DNA of 64,000 bases from Cryptomeria japonica (GCF_030272615.1 NC_081405.1:24597272-24661271); one strand, 5' to 3'. Shown: positions 1 to 10,925, counted from the stretch's first letter. The notes: generated by a model from the letters alone, not told the origin. Made by a program: numbers and translations.

Positions 1-1112
1 CTATTGAAGAAATCCATAACATGGATACATTTACCTTGGGTTAGCTCTATGGATTTCTCTTTTCCTTTGAGATATTGGAGTTTGAGGAGCTGCACAATGT
101 CAATAAAGTAGCTACATTCAAAGCCACAAAGAAAATTGAAGATGTACCTGAAACAAGCAATGATCCAGATGCTATTGAAGAAAAATTTGTGAGGAGACTA
201 GAGAAAGGCTCCATATAATACAAAGGCAAGTTTCCCTTCAAATATTTTAATTGTGGAGGAATTGGTCATTATGTTGTTAGATGTACTTTCAGGGAAGATA
301 ACTATAAGAGATAAAATGATGATAACGCGAGAAAGGATAATTATAGGAGAGATGATAGAAACAAAATAATAGATCATAGAGAGAAGACTAAAAAAAATTT
401 CTCTTCGATGAAGTCCTATTCCACTAAAGAAAAAGATTGTGATGACTCAAATGATGAATCATTATTTTCAGCAATAGAAAAAAAGGAAAACAAAATGTCT
501 GGTACTTCTCATGATGAGAAGAATAGTGAAAGATTAATGACTGTGAATATAGCACTGCATGCAAAAGTGAAACCTAAAGCTTGGATAATTGATTCTAGAT
601 GCTCAAATCATATGATAGTTTACAAAATGAAATTTAAAAATATGACTGTGGATCAATGAAGTTTGTTGGTGAGGAGGTTGCACTTATATATCATAAAGGA
701 GCCATATCCATTGATGGTAAGCATAAGACAAATGAGGTTAAAGGTTTGCGACATGATCTTTTTAGTGTGAGATAGATGTGTAGTAAAGGCAACGAGCTCA
801 TATTGCATGGGTTCAGATGTGAGATCACAAAATGAGGCTTCAAAAGGTTAGTTGTAGAAGGTATAAGAACAAATGGTAATGTCTATTATATATATAAAAA
901 AAAGGAAGTAGTTTTCTGTTGGTACATACCAATGAGTGTTGGTTGTGACACAAAAGAATGAGACACAATAACATTTATAACATGGTGAAGATTAGTTCTA
1001 ATCATGCTATGAGAGATTTGTCAAAGATTATGAAACCTGCCAATACAGTGTGCAAGGATTGCCACATGGGAAAACAAAAAAGAAACAAATTTAAGAACAT
1101 AGAGTACTCTAC
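1..1112 (+). pseudogene. Copia element A, 5' part: gag tail, protease and pre-integrase remnant
   Basis: This is the left, window-truncated part of a Ty1/copia polyprotein. A degraded zinc knuckle lies at about 245-290 (first Cys read as Tyr, then C-x4-H-x4-C). An acidic/basic linker follows, then a protease active-site segment at about 577-615 reading WIIDSRCSNHM, where copia proteases normally have D-S-G; the Gly is Arg here. A GAG-pre-integrase/zinc-binding stretch (H...C-x2-C) lies at about 945-1085. Several in-frame stops and small frame changes make it non-functional. It is interrupted at 1112 by element B and resumes at 7971 in the same reading frame once B and one copy of its target duplication are removed. 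Family assignment is confident; lineage within copia is not resolved. Confidence 0.85.
1108..1112. repeat. Target-site duplication of element B, left copy (right copy 7971-7975)
   Basis: TCTAC directly before the 5' LTR pairs with TCAAC directly after the 3' LTR (four of five bases identical). Removing B and one copy restores the copia A reading frame exactly, which independently supports both boundaries. Confidence 0.85.
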
Positions 1113-2307
1113 TGTAGTGTCATAAAATTGCGTCTCTTGCAATTTTAACGACATTTTAGGTCCTCACCTTGATGACATCTCCTTCCTAATCGAGACCTAT
1201 TTCTGCATTTTCATCCCTTCACCCTTTCTCCTTCAAGACATGTGGTTGCTCTAGATATTGTCTGGGGCCCAAAATAGGGTAGGACAAGGGCGTGACGCCC
1301 CTGTCCCCTCTAGGACAGGGGCATGATGCCTTTGTCCCCATCCCTTATGGTGGCCCTATGTCAGGTCTGCCCGGTCTCCCATGCATAAATTGTCTTGGGG
1401 TTTGCAATTCCTCTTTGTCAGCCTTCGGTGGTTGAAAATTAATCCTTGAGGAATGTATAAAAAGGAATTCAATTCCCTCATTCAAGGAAAAATGATAGGG
1501 GATAAGAGGCATAAGGAGAAGATACAAGATTTCAAGGTCATCATCAAGCATTCAAGCATTCAAGTCTTCTTCATTCATCCATTGGAGCAACATTACAATA
1601 TTCATTTGCAAGCATGTGTGTGTGTGTGTGTTAGGGTTTTATCATTTTTCATGCCATTTCATACAACATTTGTGGTTACATTCAAGAAGCAAAGCAATCA
1701 TCATCAACAAGTTGCAGATCTACAAGGTATACATTTCCATTGTTTACATTCAAGCATTTACAATTACTTTCTTTCAAGGTTGATTCCTCAACCAGGGTTT
1801 GATTAAGGAAAACCCTTATCCACAACCATTCTTCCTCTCTTTTCTATGTGTAGGTTGCAAGTGCGCAACTGTATTTGCAGGTTTGGGCTTCATTTGTAGA
1901 GATGGAAGAACCCTTTTCATTTGACAGATTCTGTGGAGGACCATGTAAATTCTTGCTACGGTCTCGATGACTTTTCTCCAAATTTGTAGGGCAGATCCAT
2001 ATCAGTCTAATTAGCTCATATCCGAAGTTACAATGTGATCTCGAACTCGTAGCCCCACATTTTACTCATTTCCTCTCTCTTTTCCACATAGTCAACAAGT
2101 CAACTTTCTCATTTACAAAAGAGGGTAAATCACACTTCAACCCTTGTAATCCACTTTGAATTCACATCCTTGTTTCCCTCGGATTTGGATCTAGTGGATT
2201 CAAGCCCCTCTTTTGAATGTAAAGTTCCTCCAAGTAAAAATCATCCTAGTGGCTTCCTTTCTCTCTCCTAGGTGGATAGTCACTAAGATCCAATTTTCCA
2301 CTTTACA
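1113..2307 (+). repeat. 5' LTR of element B
   Basis: Starts TGTAGTGTC and ends CCACTTTACA. A TATA box (TATAAAAA) lies at 1456-1463, placing U3 at 1113 to about 1480. U3 contains two 31-bp-spaced dyad units (1282-1337) and a GGGCCCAAAATAGGG block (1265-1279). A (TG)n run is at about 1615-1630. The segment 1931-1990 resembles a shortened form of the leader hairpin found downstream. Matches the 3' LTR at 6775-7970 throughout. Confidence 0.92.
1282..1337. promoter_or_regulatory. Two 31-bp-spaced dyad units in U3 of element B 5' LTR
   Basis: Units begin at 1282 and 1313, each about 25 nt, with arms of the type GGACAGGGGC and its complement around a 3-5 nt centre. They sit about 120-175 bp upstream of the LTR TATA box, so they are promoter-side DNA elements, not transcribed leader. 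Equivalent units occur in the 3' LTR (about 6948-7002) and in both LTRs of element F. An enhancer-like role is inference. Confidence 0.6.
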
Positions 2308-2310
2308 TTT

Positions 2311-2323
2311 TGGTGAACCCGAC
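2311..2323 (+). promoter_or_regulatory. Putative primer-binding site of element B
   Basis: TGGTGAACCCGAC begins 3 nt after the 5' LTR, the expected place for a tRNA primer site and starting with the obligatory TGG (complement of CCA). Element F has the identical sequence in the identical place. I could not match it to a tRNA from memory; it is not the initiator-Met site used by the copia elements in this window. Confidence 0.65.
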
Positions 2324-2675
2324 ATTTTACACATTAATTCTGATTTCTCATTCTTAGATCTAATTAATTGCTATTTGAATTTCAAATTTTCATTTTCAAG
2401 TTTGATCTATTTGCAAATTTTAGAGGTTAATTGCTCAAGAACCCTAATTATTCATTTTGAGAAAATTAGGCTTGTGAGGTGTTAAATTTTAATTGCTTGT
2501 TACAGATCTGATTTCTATTTCAAAATTGCAATTCAAATTTGTCTCTTTATTCTGAAAATTCAGTGGTTAAATCATAAAACCCTAATTTTAACGATTCTTC
2601 TATTTTCGACCGATCTAGATATCTCCAAATCAACTGTTTTTTTGGATTTTGCATTAAAATCATAATTTCTATCAT

Positions 2676-2754
2676 CCCTGAAAATTTCAAAAAAAGTTGT
2701 TCAAACCGTGTGTGTTCCCACCACGGTCCTCGATTTTTTTCCCGAAATTTTGGG
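2676..2754 (+). promoter_or_regulatory. Leader stem-loop of element B
   Basis: An imperfect palindrome of about 79 nt in the untranslated leader. The outer arms are CCCTGAAAATTTCAAAAAAA and a complementary T-rich arm ending in TTTTGGG. The inner arms are ACCGTG and CACGGT. Two copies of the same structure occur in the leader of element F. The conservation of dyad symmetry suggests an RNA structure such as a packaging or dimerisation signal; that role is inferred. Confidence 0.55.
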
Positions 2755-3117
2755 AGACGAAATTGACTGTATTTTTGTGCTCAGATCCAGAAAATCATCG
2801 TACTTTATAAATTTTAACACTCTCTAAGGTCAAACACAAATTCAAACCTTAAAATTAATTTTCATAAAAAGGTCCTAATTTTAGATCTTCTTTTCCAACA
2901 AATTTAGATTTCACTTAAGAGACTTTTAATGGCAATTAATAAATTGGATTTACTTGCTCTTTGGCATATGATTGCATTAATTTTTGCATATATTAATCAC
3001 GTGTCAGATACGAGTTTCTTTCATTTCTTGTTGCTTCTCTTTATTCATAGCACTTGGTCATATTGTGTTGTTACGATTCCCAATTTATTTTCTTTTTAAT
3101 TAGATCTCAAAGATTTC

Positions 3118-4338
3118 ATGTATCATTTATGTTGCATTATGGTGATGTTGTTAACAAAATGCATTTCCTATGTTAATCACCTTAAAGCTTTTGTAGATCC
3201 TAAACCTAAAGATCCTAATCTTTGTACCTCTCCTAGGGTATCTTGTGTAAATGAGATGATACCTAATTCTTTAACCAATGATCTCTCTAACAAAGAGAAA
3301 GCATTGGAACATAACATAGATCCATCTTCTTCTCATACACATACACTTGAGCAAGGGGGGCAATATGATAGCATAAACATTCTTACATATTTAGATCCTC
3401 CTTATTCTCCTAAGACCTATCTTCAAACTAAAAGTCTATATAGGGAGGATGATGTCATGTATTTTATTTATGACCTTTCCCCTCACATAGAAATCACTAG
3501 AAATGAGCTTTTAGATGATGAAGATGTTCTTCCACAATCTTCCAAAAAGGATAAGCTTGATAAAGGAAAAGAGATTGTCATTTCACCTGATACTCCTCCA
3601 TCTACAAATCCTTTTCTACCTCCTCACAAACTAGATTTAAAAGAAATTCATGATCTTGTTCCTACATCTAGTGAATTGCAACATTCTTATAGTCGTGGCT
3701 TTCATATAATTACAAAACAAGGTTTTAAAGGACAAGGAATTGGGAAATTTGAGCATGGAATTCATGTACCTATAAATCATCCTACACAAACTACTACAAG
3801 AGGCCTAGGAAGTGGTACCCCTCTTTCTATGGACGAATTCCTTAGGCTTCAAAACTTTCAAGATTACCTTCAAAAACAACAAATCAAGAGAGCCCGCAAG
3901 AATGCTTCTTCTTCAAAGCTTCCTTTTTGTTCATTTCATCAAACCCATGACCATAATGCTGATGATTGCCCTGATTTTCAAAAATCTATTCAAGATGGCA
4001 TAGATAGTGGCAAAATTAGAATTGTGGGTAATGAAACTTCTTCTCCTAACAAACCCTCTCTTTCATGGCAAGATGATATTTATCATCCTGACAGATTATC
4101 CCCAAGAATCTATTGGAGGTTGAAATATGACAAGAACATTTCCTTTCCTCCTCACAATAAACACACAAATCTTAAGCAAGTGAAAGGTATTGAATATTGC
4201 ATTTTTCATGATTCATATTCACATTCTCTTGGAAAATGTTATGCATTTAAGAAATGCGTTCAACTGCAATATGATATTGCACACATTTGTCTCACAATAG
4301 ATCTAGCTGTATTTCTTGGTAAAAACATAGTGCCTTAG
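3118..4338 (+). CDS. Gag-like protein with G-patch and two CHHC knuckles (element B)
   Basis: A 406-residue ORF with no internal stop. Residues about 193-232 form a G-patch-like segment (GFKGQGIGKFEHGIHVPI core), a motif often carried by plant Ty3 polyproteins. Two zinc-knuckle variants of pattern C-x2-H-x4-H-x4-C follow at residues 271-284 and 361-374. Element F's gag has the same variant knuckle. The N-terminal 100 residues are polar and rich in Ser/Pro/Asp. No protease, reverse transcriptase or integrase motifs follow. The start is the first ATG in the open frame, about 800 nt after the LTR. The role is presumably RNA binding/particle formation; this part may derive from a region near the gag-protease junction of an autonomous relative. 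Assignment to the retroelement is secure, exact function is not. Confidence 0.75.
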   Translation: MYHLCCIMVMLLTKCISYVNHLKAFVDPKPKDPNLCTSPRVSCVNEMIPNSLTNDLSNKEKALEHNIDPSSSHTHTLEQGGQYDSINILTYLDPPYSPKTYLQTKSLYREDDVMYFIYDLSPHIEITRNELLDDEDVLPQSSKKDKLDKGKEIVISPDTPPSTNPFLPPHKLDLKEIHDLVPTSSELQHSYSRGFHIITKQGFKGQGIGKFEHGIHVPINHPTQTTTRGLGSGTPLSMDEFLRLQNFQDYLQKQQIKRARKNASSSKLPFCSFHQTHDHNADDCPDFQKSIQDGIDSGKIRIVGNETSSPNKPSLSWQDDIYHPDRLSPRIYWRLKYDKNISFPPHNKHTNLKQVKGIEYCIFHDSYSHSLGKCYAFKKCVQLQYDIAHICLTIDLAVFLGKNIVP

Positions 4339-5739
4339 CACTTCTTTTCCCTTCATGTTGCTCTTCACCCCATGGCATAGGTAGCCCATTTAGCAGGAGC
4401 TCTTTATCATTAGTGGTGGTATTTTTTCACTTTAACATACTTTGGGGCAGCAACATGAACTCCATTTTTCTTCTTCTTTCTATAGATTTATCTCTATCTT
4501 TGTGCATTATTCATTATTATATCTCTTTTCTTGCTAGGGTTATTATTATGTGAGCATATAATTGTTATTTGGTTTTCCTCTTTGCTTGGAAAGGGCCATC
4601 TTTAATGAGTACTGCACTTCTTCTCTTTCCTTCATTCTCTTGGAAATCTTACCTCTTCTATGGTTTCAATTATTTGCAAGTATGATATGTCCCTTAGCAG
4701 GGAATGATCTCTTGAGAAGTATGTATCGCTTCCTTGAAAGGATTTGTTCCACTAGGATGACATATCACTTGAAAATAATCACCATCAGAAAATGTGTAAT
4801 GTTTCTCCTTATTCTCCTCACTTGGGGGGAAAGGATTTTCACTCCTTTCCCTTTTCTTTCTTATCATTATTTCTTCTAAGGGCTGCATTTTGCATATGTG
4901 ATTATCATTTCTTACAATTGTATGCTTTTATGATTAATCCCCCTTGGGGAATATATGATGCTTTTTCTCTCTTCCTTTCGAAGATTACCACTACTTGAGA
5001 CATGCATTTTACATTTACTAATGTCTTTTCTTTCATATGTTCATGTAAGTTCATTGTACATTTGCTTATGTTTAATCTCTCTCTAGAAGATTGTGTAAGC
5101 TCTTCTCATTGTCCCTTAGCTTGGGGGGCAATGATCCTTCTCTCTCTCTTTCTCTAGGGATCCACTTTGCCCTATTAAGTGGATGGTGTGAGTTCTATTA
5201 CTTGATGCCATTTCTTGTGTGGAATTGTTGTTGTTCACTCAAGGATTCTCTCTTATACAAGAGGTGTTATTCCTTGACTACGACCTCTTTTACACTTGGT
5301 AATGTACATCTATGATAAATTCACCCATCCCTCTGGGGGCCAAAAGTGAGTCATCCCTCATCAAGAATCCCTTGCACCTAGAAATAGGAGGAAGGATTGC
5401 ATTCTTGTTCTTTCCTCTTCTTGTTCTAGAAGATGTTATATTTGTCTAAGATAACTCCTCTTGGGGGTAGATGTCTTTTGAACAAAGATCTCTTCTTCTC
5501 CAAGAATCACTTTTACACTTACATCAAGATATCTCTTTTCAACTATCTTATCCTTGCTTGAAGAGTATTCCCTCTCTTGCCTAGATTTATGGCATTGTTG
5601 CATAGCGGATATCTTCTTTGTGATGAAGGTAGATATCCTTGTTCTAGTTTCCTTAAGATATCAACATCAACATATGTTGACATCTTAAGGGTGGGGGGAC
5701 ACCCACACTGCTCCTTTGTACTATATTTCTCTCATGCAT

Positions 5740-6062
5740 TGTACAGTGAGACATTCTTGGAGCCAGAGGGAAGCCTCTTAGAGAAAGATGTCGTCACTTT
5801 TCTTGTACAGTGAGACATTCTTGGAACTAGAGGGAAGCCTCTTAGAGAAAGATGTCATCACTTTTTGTACAGTGGGTCATTCACAAAACCAAAGCACAGT
5901 CTCTTAGAGAGAGATATCTTCACTTCTTTTCTTGTATAGTGGGTCATTCTCAGAACCAAAGCACGGTCTCTTAGAGTGAGATGCCACCACTTTTATCTTA
6001 TGCAGGGTGATCATTCTCAGAATCAGAGCACAACCTCTTAGAGAGGGATGTCACACCTTTCT
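5740..6062 (+). repeat. Five-unit tandem repeat of 62-67 bp inside element B
   Basis: Units start near 5741, 5805, 5867, 5934 and 6000. Each begins GTACAGTG(A/G)G or a variant, contains CATTCT and CTCTTAGAG, and ends around a TCACTT stretch. The first two units are nearly identical; later units diverge progressively. Confidence 0.85.
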
Positions 6063-6759
6063 TGGCACTTGTACTATACATTCTATACAGGTTGTAGCGT
6101 ACTCAAGCATAAACTCCTATGAGGCGCTTCAAACCTCACTTGCACACACGCGCATGAGGTTGACTGGAACTAAAGGTGTTCTCACTCTCTCTCTTTACAT
6201 GGATCACCTAGATAGGCTATAGGGGCAAGATTTTCCATGTCCTTCTCTCCATGGATCACCTAGTTTTAGGGATGAGACGTCCATTGTTTCTTTCTTCTTC
6301 GCCTTTCTTCTCATGGATCGCCAAAGTGTGTATTCATGTTCTCTCTCTTCTTCCTCTCATGAACTCATAGTTTTACTATTGATAGTTCATGGATGATGTC
6401 ATCTTTTCTCTTTTATGTGATCGCTCATATTTATGTGATGACATTGGTCTTTGTGTCATGATTAGTTGTTGAGACATTTGAGTATCGAGGTCTCTTCGGC
6501 TAGTTAGTTTGTCGTCTTGTGTCTTGTTCTTGTTGTGTGTCTCTTTGCAGTTTGTCTTTGTTTTTGTGTGTCTTGTGCCTTTCTATTTTGTGTTATCTTG
6601 CATATGTTGGCATGAGTTGGGACCCTAAGATTGGGGGATTTTTGCTCCTCAATATTGGTGGTGTCTTATACTCCTTGTGGTATTGCTCCACATCCCTCAT
6701 CTTCATTTCTCTCTTTCTTCTACTTTACTGGTAGTAGTGGCATAAGACATACTTCCACT

Positions 6760-6774
6760 AAAGTGGGGGATAAA
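6760..6774 (+). promoter_or_regulatory. Polypurine tract of element B
   Basis: AAAGTGGGGGATAAA lies immediately before the 3' LTR start TGTAGTG, where plus-strand priming is expected. Element F has AAAGTGGGGGCTAAA in the same place. Confidence 0.85.
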
Positions 6775-7970
6775 TGTAGTGCCATAAAATTGCACCTCCT
6801 GCAATTTTAACCACATTTTAGGTCTTCACCTCAGCGACAACATCTCCTTCCTAACCGAGACCTATTTCTGCATTTTCATCCCTGCACCCTTTCTCCTTAA
6901 AGACTTATGGTTTCTCTAGATCCTATCTAGGGCCCAAAATAGGGCAAGACAGGGGCATGGCACCCTTGTCCCCTCTAGGACAGGGTCATGGCACCCTTGT
7001 CCCCACCCCTTAGGGTTTCCCTATGCCAGGTCTACCCGATCTCCCATGCATAAATTGTCTTCAGGGTTTGCAAATCCTCTTTGTCGACCTTCAGTGGTTG
7101 AAAATTAATCCTTGAGGCATGTATAAAAAGGAATTCAATTCCCCCCTTCAAGGATGGATGATAGGGGATAAGAGGCATAGGGAGAAGATACAAGATTTCA
7201 AGGTCATCATCAAGCATTCAAGCCTTCAAGTTTTCTTCATTCATCCATTGGAGCAACATTACAACATTCAATATTTGCAAGCATGTGTGTGTGTTAGGGT
7301 TTTGTCATGTTACATTGCATTTCATACAACATTTGTGGTTACATTCAAGAAGCAAAGCAATCATCATCAATAAGTTGCATATCTACAAGGTATACATTTC
7401 CATTGTTTACATTCAAGCATTTGCAATTACTTTCTTTTAAGGTTGATTCCTCAACCGGGGTTTGACTAAGGTAAACCCCTATCCACAACCATTCTCCCTC
7501 TCTTTTATGTGCGTAGGTTGCAGGTGCGCAACTGTAATTGCAGGTTTGGGCTTCATTTGCAGAGACGGAAGATCCCTTTTCATTTGGCGGATTTTGTGGA
7601 GGACCATATACATTCTTGCCACGGTCCTGACGAATTTTCTCCAAATTTGCAGGGCAGTTCCATATCAGTCTAATTAGCTCAAATCAGAAGTTACAACACG
7701 ATCCCAAATTGGTAGCCCCACATTTTACTCATTTCTTCTCTCTTTTCCACATAGTCAACAGGTCAACTTTCTCATTTACAAAAGAGGGAAAATAACACTT
7801 CAACCCTTGCAATCCACTTGGAATTCACATCCTTTTTTCCCTCGGATTTGGATCTAGTGGATTCAAGCCCCTCTTTTGAATGTAAATTTCTTCCGAGTGA
7901 AAATTATCCTAGTGGCTTCCTTTCTCTCTCCTAGGTGGGGAGTCACTAGGATCCAATTTTCCACTTTACA
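6775..7970 (+). repeat. 3' LTR of element B
   Basis: Copy of the 5' LTR (1113-2307) with the same ends; TATA box at 7122-7129, U3 dyad units at about 6948-7002, GGGCCCAAAATAGGG block at 6930-6944. Scattered substitutions relative to the 5' copy indicate the insertion is not recent. Confidence 0.92.
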
Positions 7971-8960
7971 TCAACCATAAGACCTTTGGAGTTGATTCAT
8001 ACCGACCTATGCGGACCTAAAAGGATAAGAGGAATAAAAGGTGAAAGGTATTTTATGTTGCTCATTTATGATCATTCTAGAATTACATGGGTCACTTTCT
8101 TAAAAGAAATATTAGAATCACTAGATATATTTAAAGTGTTCAAATCTATGATTGAGAATCAAATAGAAGTTAAGATAAAATGTTTGAGTTCCAATAGAGG
8201 AGGAGGATTTACATCAAATGAATTCTTTTGTGAAGATCATGGTTTTAGGAGGCAATTGTTTGCACCTAGGACTACACAACATAATAGGGTTGATGAAAGA
8301 AAGAATAGGATTGTTATTGAAGTATCTAGAACTGTGCTGAAATATTCTAACCTACCTAATGTGTTTTGGAAACGAGCTATGCATACTACTTTATATATTC
8401 TTAATAGGGTACAAGTAAGAGTGATTCACACAATGAAACCTTATGAACTATGAGATGAAAGATCACCTACAGTCAAATATTTTAGAATCTTTGGAAGCAA
8501 GTGCTACATCAAAAGATATGAAGAGGATTTAGGAAAGTTTGATGTAAGATTAGATGAAGGAATATTTTTGGGATGCTCTATAAAGAGCAAGACATATCAA
8601 TGTTACAACAAAAGTTTGAAAAAGATTGTGGAGAGTACAAATGTCAGAGTAAGTGAAGAATGAAATCCAATTGCATGTGAACCTGATATTGAGATAGAAG
8701 ATACCCTCATTAGTGTAGAAGAGAAGGTTGTTTTGGAAGATAAAGAAGAGTAAAATGCAGAAGAAGAGGAACCTAAACATGCACCTAAGACACATGCAAA
8801 GTATGTACAAAAGAATCATTCAGAAGATCGGATCATTGGAGACAAAAATAAAAGAGTTCAGACTAGAAGAAAACTTGCTAAGGTCAGTGAACAAGAAAAT
8901 TTATATTTCTTATCTAAGGTAGATCCAAAGACTTTTCCAGAGGTTAGCAAAGATGATGGA
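7971..8960 (+). pseudogene. Copia element A: integrase remnant
   Basis: Continues element A after the B insertion. An integrase catalytic-core segment starts with a HTDLCGP motif (first catalytic Asp) at about 7995-8020. The region around the second catalytic Asp reads SSNRGGGF, where copia integrases have a D-R-G-G-E-F motif, so both the Asp and the Glu are lost. An FGSKCY segment follows at about 8490 and an acidic linker at 8640-8830. Multiple in-frame stops and frame changes. Clearly a dead copy. Confidence 0.85.
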
Positions 8961-9800
8961 TGGATGAAGGTAGTGAAAGAAGAGTTGAATAAGATAACAA
9001 ATAATCAAAACATGGGAACTAGTACCGAGAGTGGTGGACAAGAATATGATAGGAACAAAGTGGGTGTTCCATAACAAGTTGAATGAAGATGGAAAAGTCA
9101 CAAGAAACAAGGCATGACTAGTTTTTAAAGGCTATTCACAAGTTGAATATATAGATTTTGAGGAGACTTTTTCTCCAGTGGCTAGGATGAAAGCTATAAG
9201 GATGCTTCTTGCATTCACTACATATAAGAACTTTAAGGTATATCAGATAAATGTTAAGTCAATATTCTTGAATGAAGATCTTGAAGAAGAAGTTTATGTT
9301 GAACAACTAGATGTGTTTAAGCTGTCAGAAGATCTAGATATGGTCTACAGACTCAAGAAGACACTTCAAAAACTCAAGCAAGCTCCTAGAGCTTGGTATG
9401 CAAGCTTGGAAAAATAATTTTTACAACAAATGTTTTGGAAAGGTACAAGAGTTAGTAATATTTATTTAAAGGTTAAAGGTGATAAATTGTTAATAGTGTT
9501 GTATATGTTGATGATATCATTTTTGGAGGAGATGATGATGTTTGTAAAAGATTTGTAGAAGAGATGTAAAATGAATTTGAGATATCAATGGTTGGTGAGT
9601 TGTCATTTTTACTTGGTGTTCGAGTAACATAATTAGAAGATGGTATTTATATTTATCAGGACAAGTATATCAAGGAAATATTGAAGAAATTTGTTATGGA
9701 AAATTGTAAGCTAGTTGGAACTCCCATGACTACTGGTTGTCATTTGAGAAAGGATGACGGATCTACAAAAGTTGTTTAGAAATATTATAGATCCATGATT
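8961..9800 (+). pseudogene. Copia element A: reverse transcriptase remnant
   Basis: Shows the copia RT signature order: a KARLV-like stretch (about 9100), FSPVARMKAIRMLLAF (9170-9215), a YQINVKS segment where D is replaced by N in the usual MDVK motif, LKQAPRAWY (about 9370-9395), then YVDDIIF at about 9505-9525 in another frame, and YIKEILKKF (about 9665-9695). The longest uninterrupted stretch is 9178-9417. Stops and frameshifts throughout exclude function. Confidence 0.87.
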
Positions 9801-10400
9801 GGTGGATTATTGTAATTGACTGTCTCAAGACTAGATATTATAGCTAATCCAAAGCAACCTCATGATCAAGAAGTGAAAAGGATACTTAGATACCTGAAAG
9901 GGACTGTAGATTTTGGTTTGTGATATAAGAAGGATGATGATTTCTCTGTGAATGCTTACACTAATGTTGATTGAGCTGATCTGTTGATGAAAAAATAAGT
10001 ACAAGTGTGGTGCATTTTTATTGGGAGATAGATTGGTCTCTTGGTTAAGAAAGAAGCAAGATTCCATGTCATTATCTATATAAAAATTAGAATATATTAT
10101 AGCAACATCTTGTTGCACTCAAGTAATGTGGATGAAGCAAATACTTAAAGATATCAAGGTGATGCATGATGAGGTAGTTCTTATTATGTGTGACCATACA
10201 AGTGTAATTAACATTTCAAAGAATCCAATGATGCATTCAAGGACTTAACACATTTCTATCCAATATCATTTCTTAAGAGAGAAGATTGCGGAGAAGGAAA
10301 TAAGATTGGAATATCATGTCCCTACAAAGGGTCAAATTGCAGATATTTTGACTAAGGAATGGTCAAAAAGATACATTTGAGTATCTTCGATAGAAGTTAG
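9801..10400 (+). pseudogene. Copia element A: RNase H remnant
   Basis: Includes the RYLKGT motif (about 9885-9903), a degraded YTxxD segment (about 9955), VSWLRKKQ (about 10037-10062), and a terminal IADILTK segment (about 10330-10355). Fragmented by stops. The following 350 bp up to the polypurine tract is non-coding. Confidence 0.82.
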
Positions 10401-10746
10401 GGGTTATTGCCCTTCCTTCAAACTAGATGCACAGAAGTAGTGCATTATTCAAGGGGGAGAGTCAAATTTTATCATTTGTCTCTTGGATTGATGTGGTGGA
10501 GGCTCTTAGGGGAGAAGTAAAGGTTGTGGTTTCATGGTTGTAGGAAAATATGGTGTAGAAGAGATATATGCTTGATAGAGGGAGTGTTGTAGTTATCAGA
10601 GTTAATATCCAAAAAGGAGAGAGAGTTACTGAAGAAGAGAAAGTAATGGTTTGTGTGTTATGCCCTTTGTCCTTGATGTCAAAGGGGGAGAGAATTCATT
10701 GGAGAGAATTGATTGCGGATTGGTGGTATACGTGTTGCCATCAATG

Positions 10747-10760
10747 ACAAAGGGGGAGAT
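10747..10760 (+). promoter_or_regulatory. Polypurine tract of copia element A
   Basis: ACAAAGGGGGAGAT directly precedes TGTTACAAACTTG, the inferred start of the 3' LTR. The arrangement matches the tracts of elements D and I (AAAGGGGG(A)GAT then TGTTGGCA). Confidence 0.75.
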
Positions 10761-10925
10761 TGTTACAAACTTGATTTGTGTTGTCATTGATGTCAAACTT
10801 GTTTGGTGTTGTCATTGATGTCATAGGTGAAGACACTCTCATGTTGTTTGGATTGGTGATAGAGGTGAAGAGGACATCACAGTTGTTCAATTGTGTCTTT
10901 AGTGTCTAGTTGTAGTCATTGTTGT
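10761..10925 (+). repeat. Start of the 3' LTR of copia element A (right limit not defined)
   Basis: Begins TGTTACAAACTTGATTTG after the polypurine tract and contains a duplicated GTTGTCATTGATGTCA phrase that also occurs in the LTRs of related elements here. The 5' LTR lies outside the window, so the end cannot be fixed; the telomere-like tract that follows may belong to it or be separate. Confidence 0.5.

Larger units (their letters stand above)
4339..6774 (+). other. Non-coding interior of element B with repeated TTGGGGG-type motifs
   Basis: No convincing protein in any frame; the small ORFs show no domain. Pyrimidine-rich text is punctuated by short G-runs, mostly preceded by CTT or T, near 4821, 4943, 5120, 5334, 5461, 5692 and 6631, resembling multiple polypurine-tract-like sites. 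A 5-unit tandem repeat occupies 5740-6062. This is typical of LARD-type interiors. Confidence 0.7.
1113..7970 (+). mobile_element. Element B: non-autonomous Ty3-type LTR retrotransposon with gag-like ORF only
   Basis: Complete LTR element nested in copia element A. The two LTRs start TGTAGTG and end CTTTACA and are nearly equal in length (1195 and 1196 bp). Flanks are TCTAC (1108-1112) and TCAAC (7971-7975), a 5-bp target duplication with one mismatch. A primer-site-like sequence follows the 5' LTR and a polypurine tract precedes the 3' LTR. The only protein signal inside is the ORF at 3118-4338. I see no reverse transcriptase, RNase H or integrase in the 4.5 kb interior. This fits the TR-GAG/LARD type of non-autonomous elements. 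It is closely related in LTR and leader to element F. Confidence 0.9.

Noticed and set aside
1453-1806. 117-codon ORF in B's LTR (and its copy near 7119)
   Set aside because: Starts at the LTR TATA region, differs between LTR copies by frame-breaking changes, no domain.
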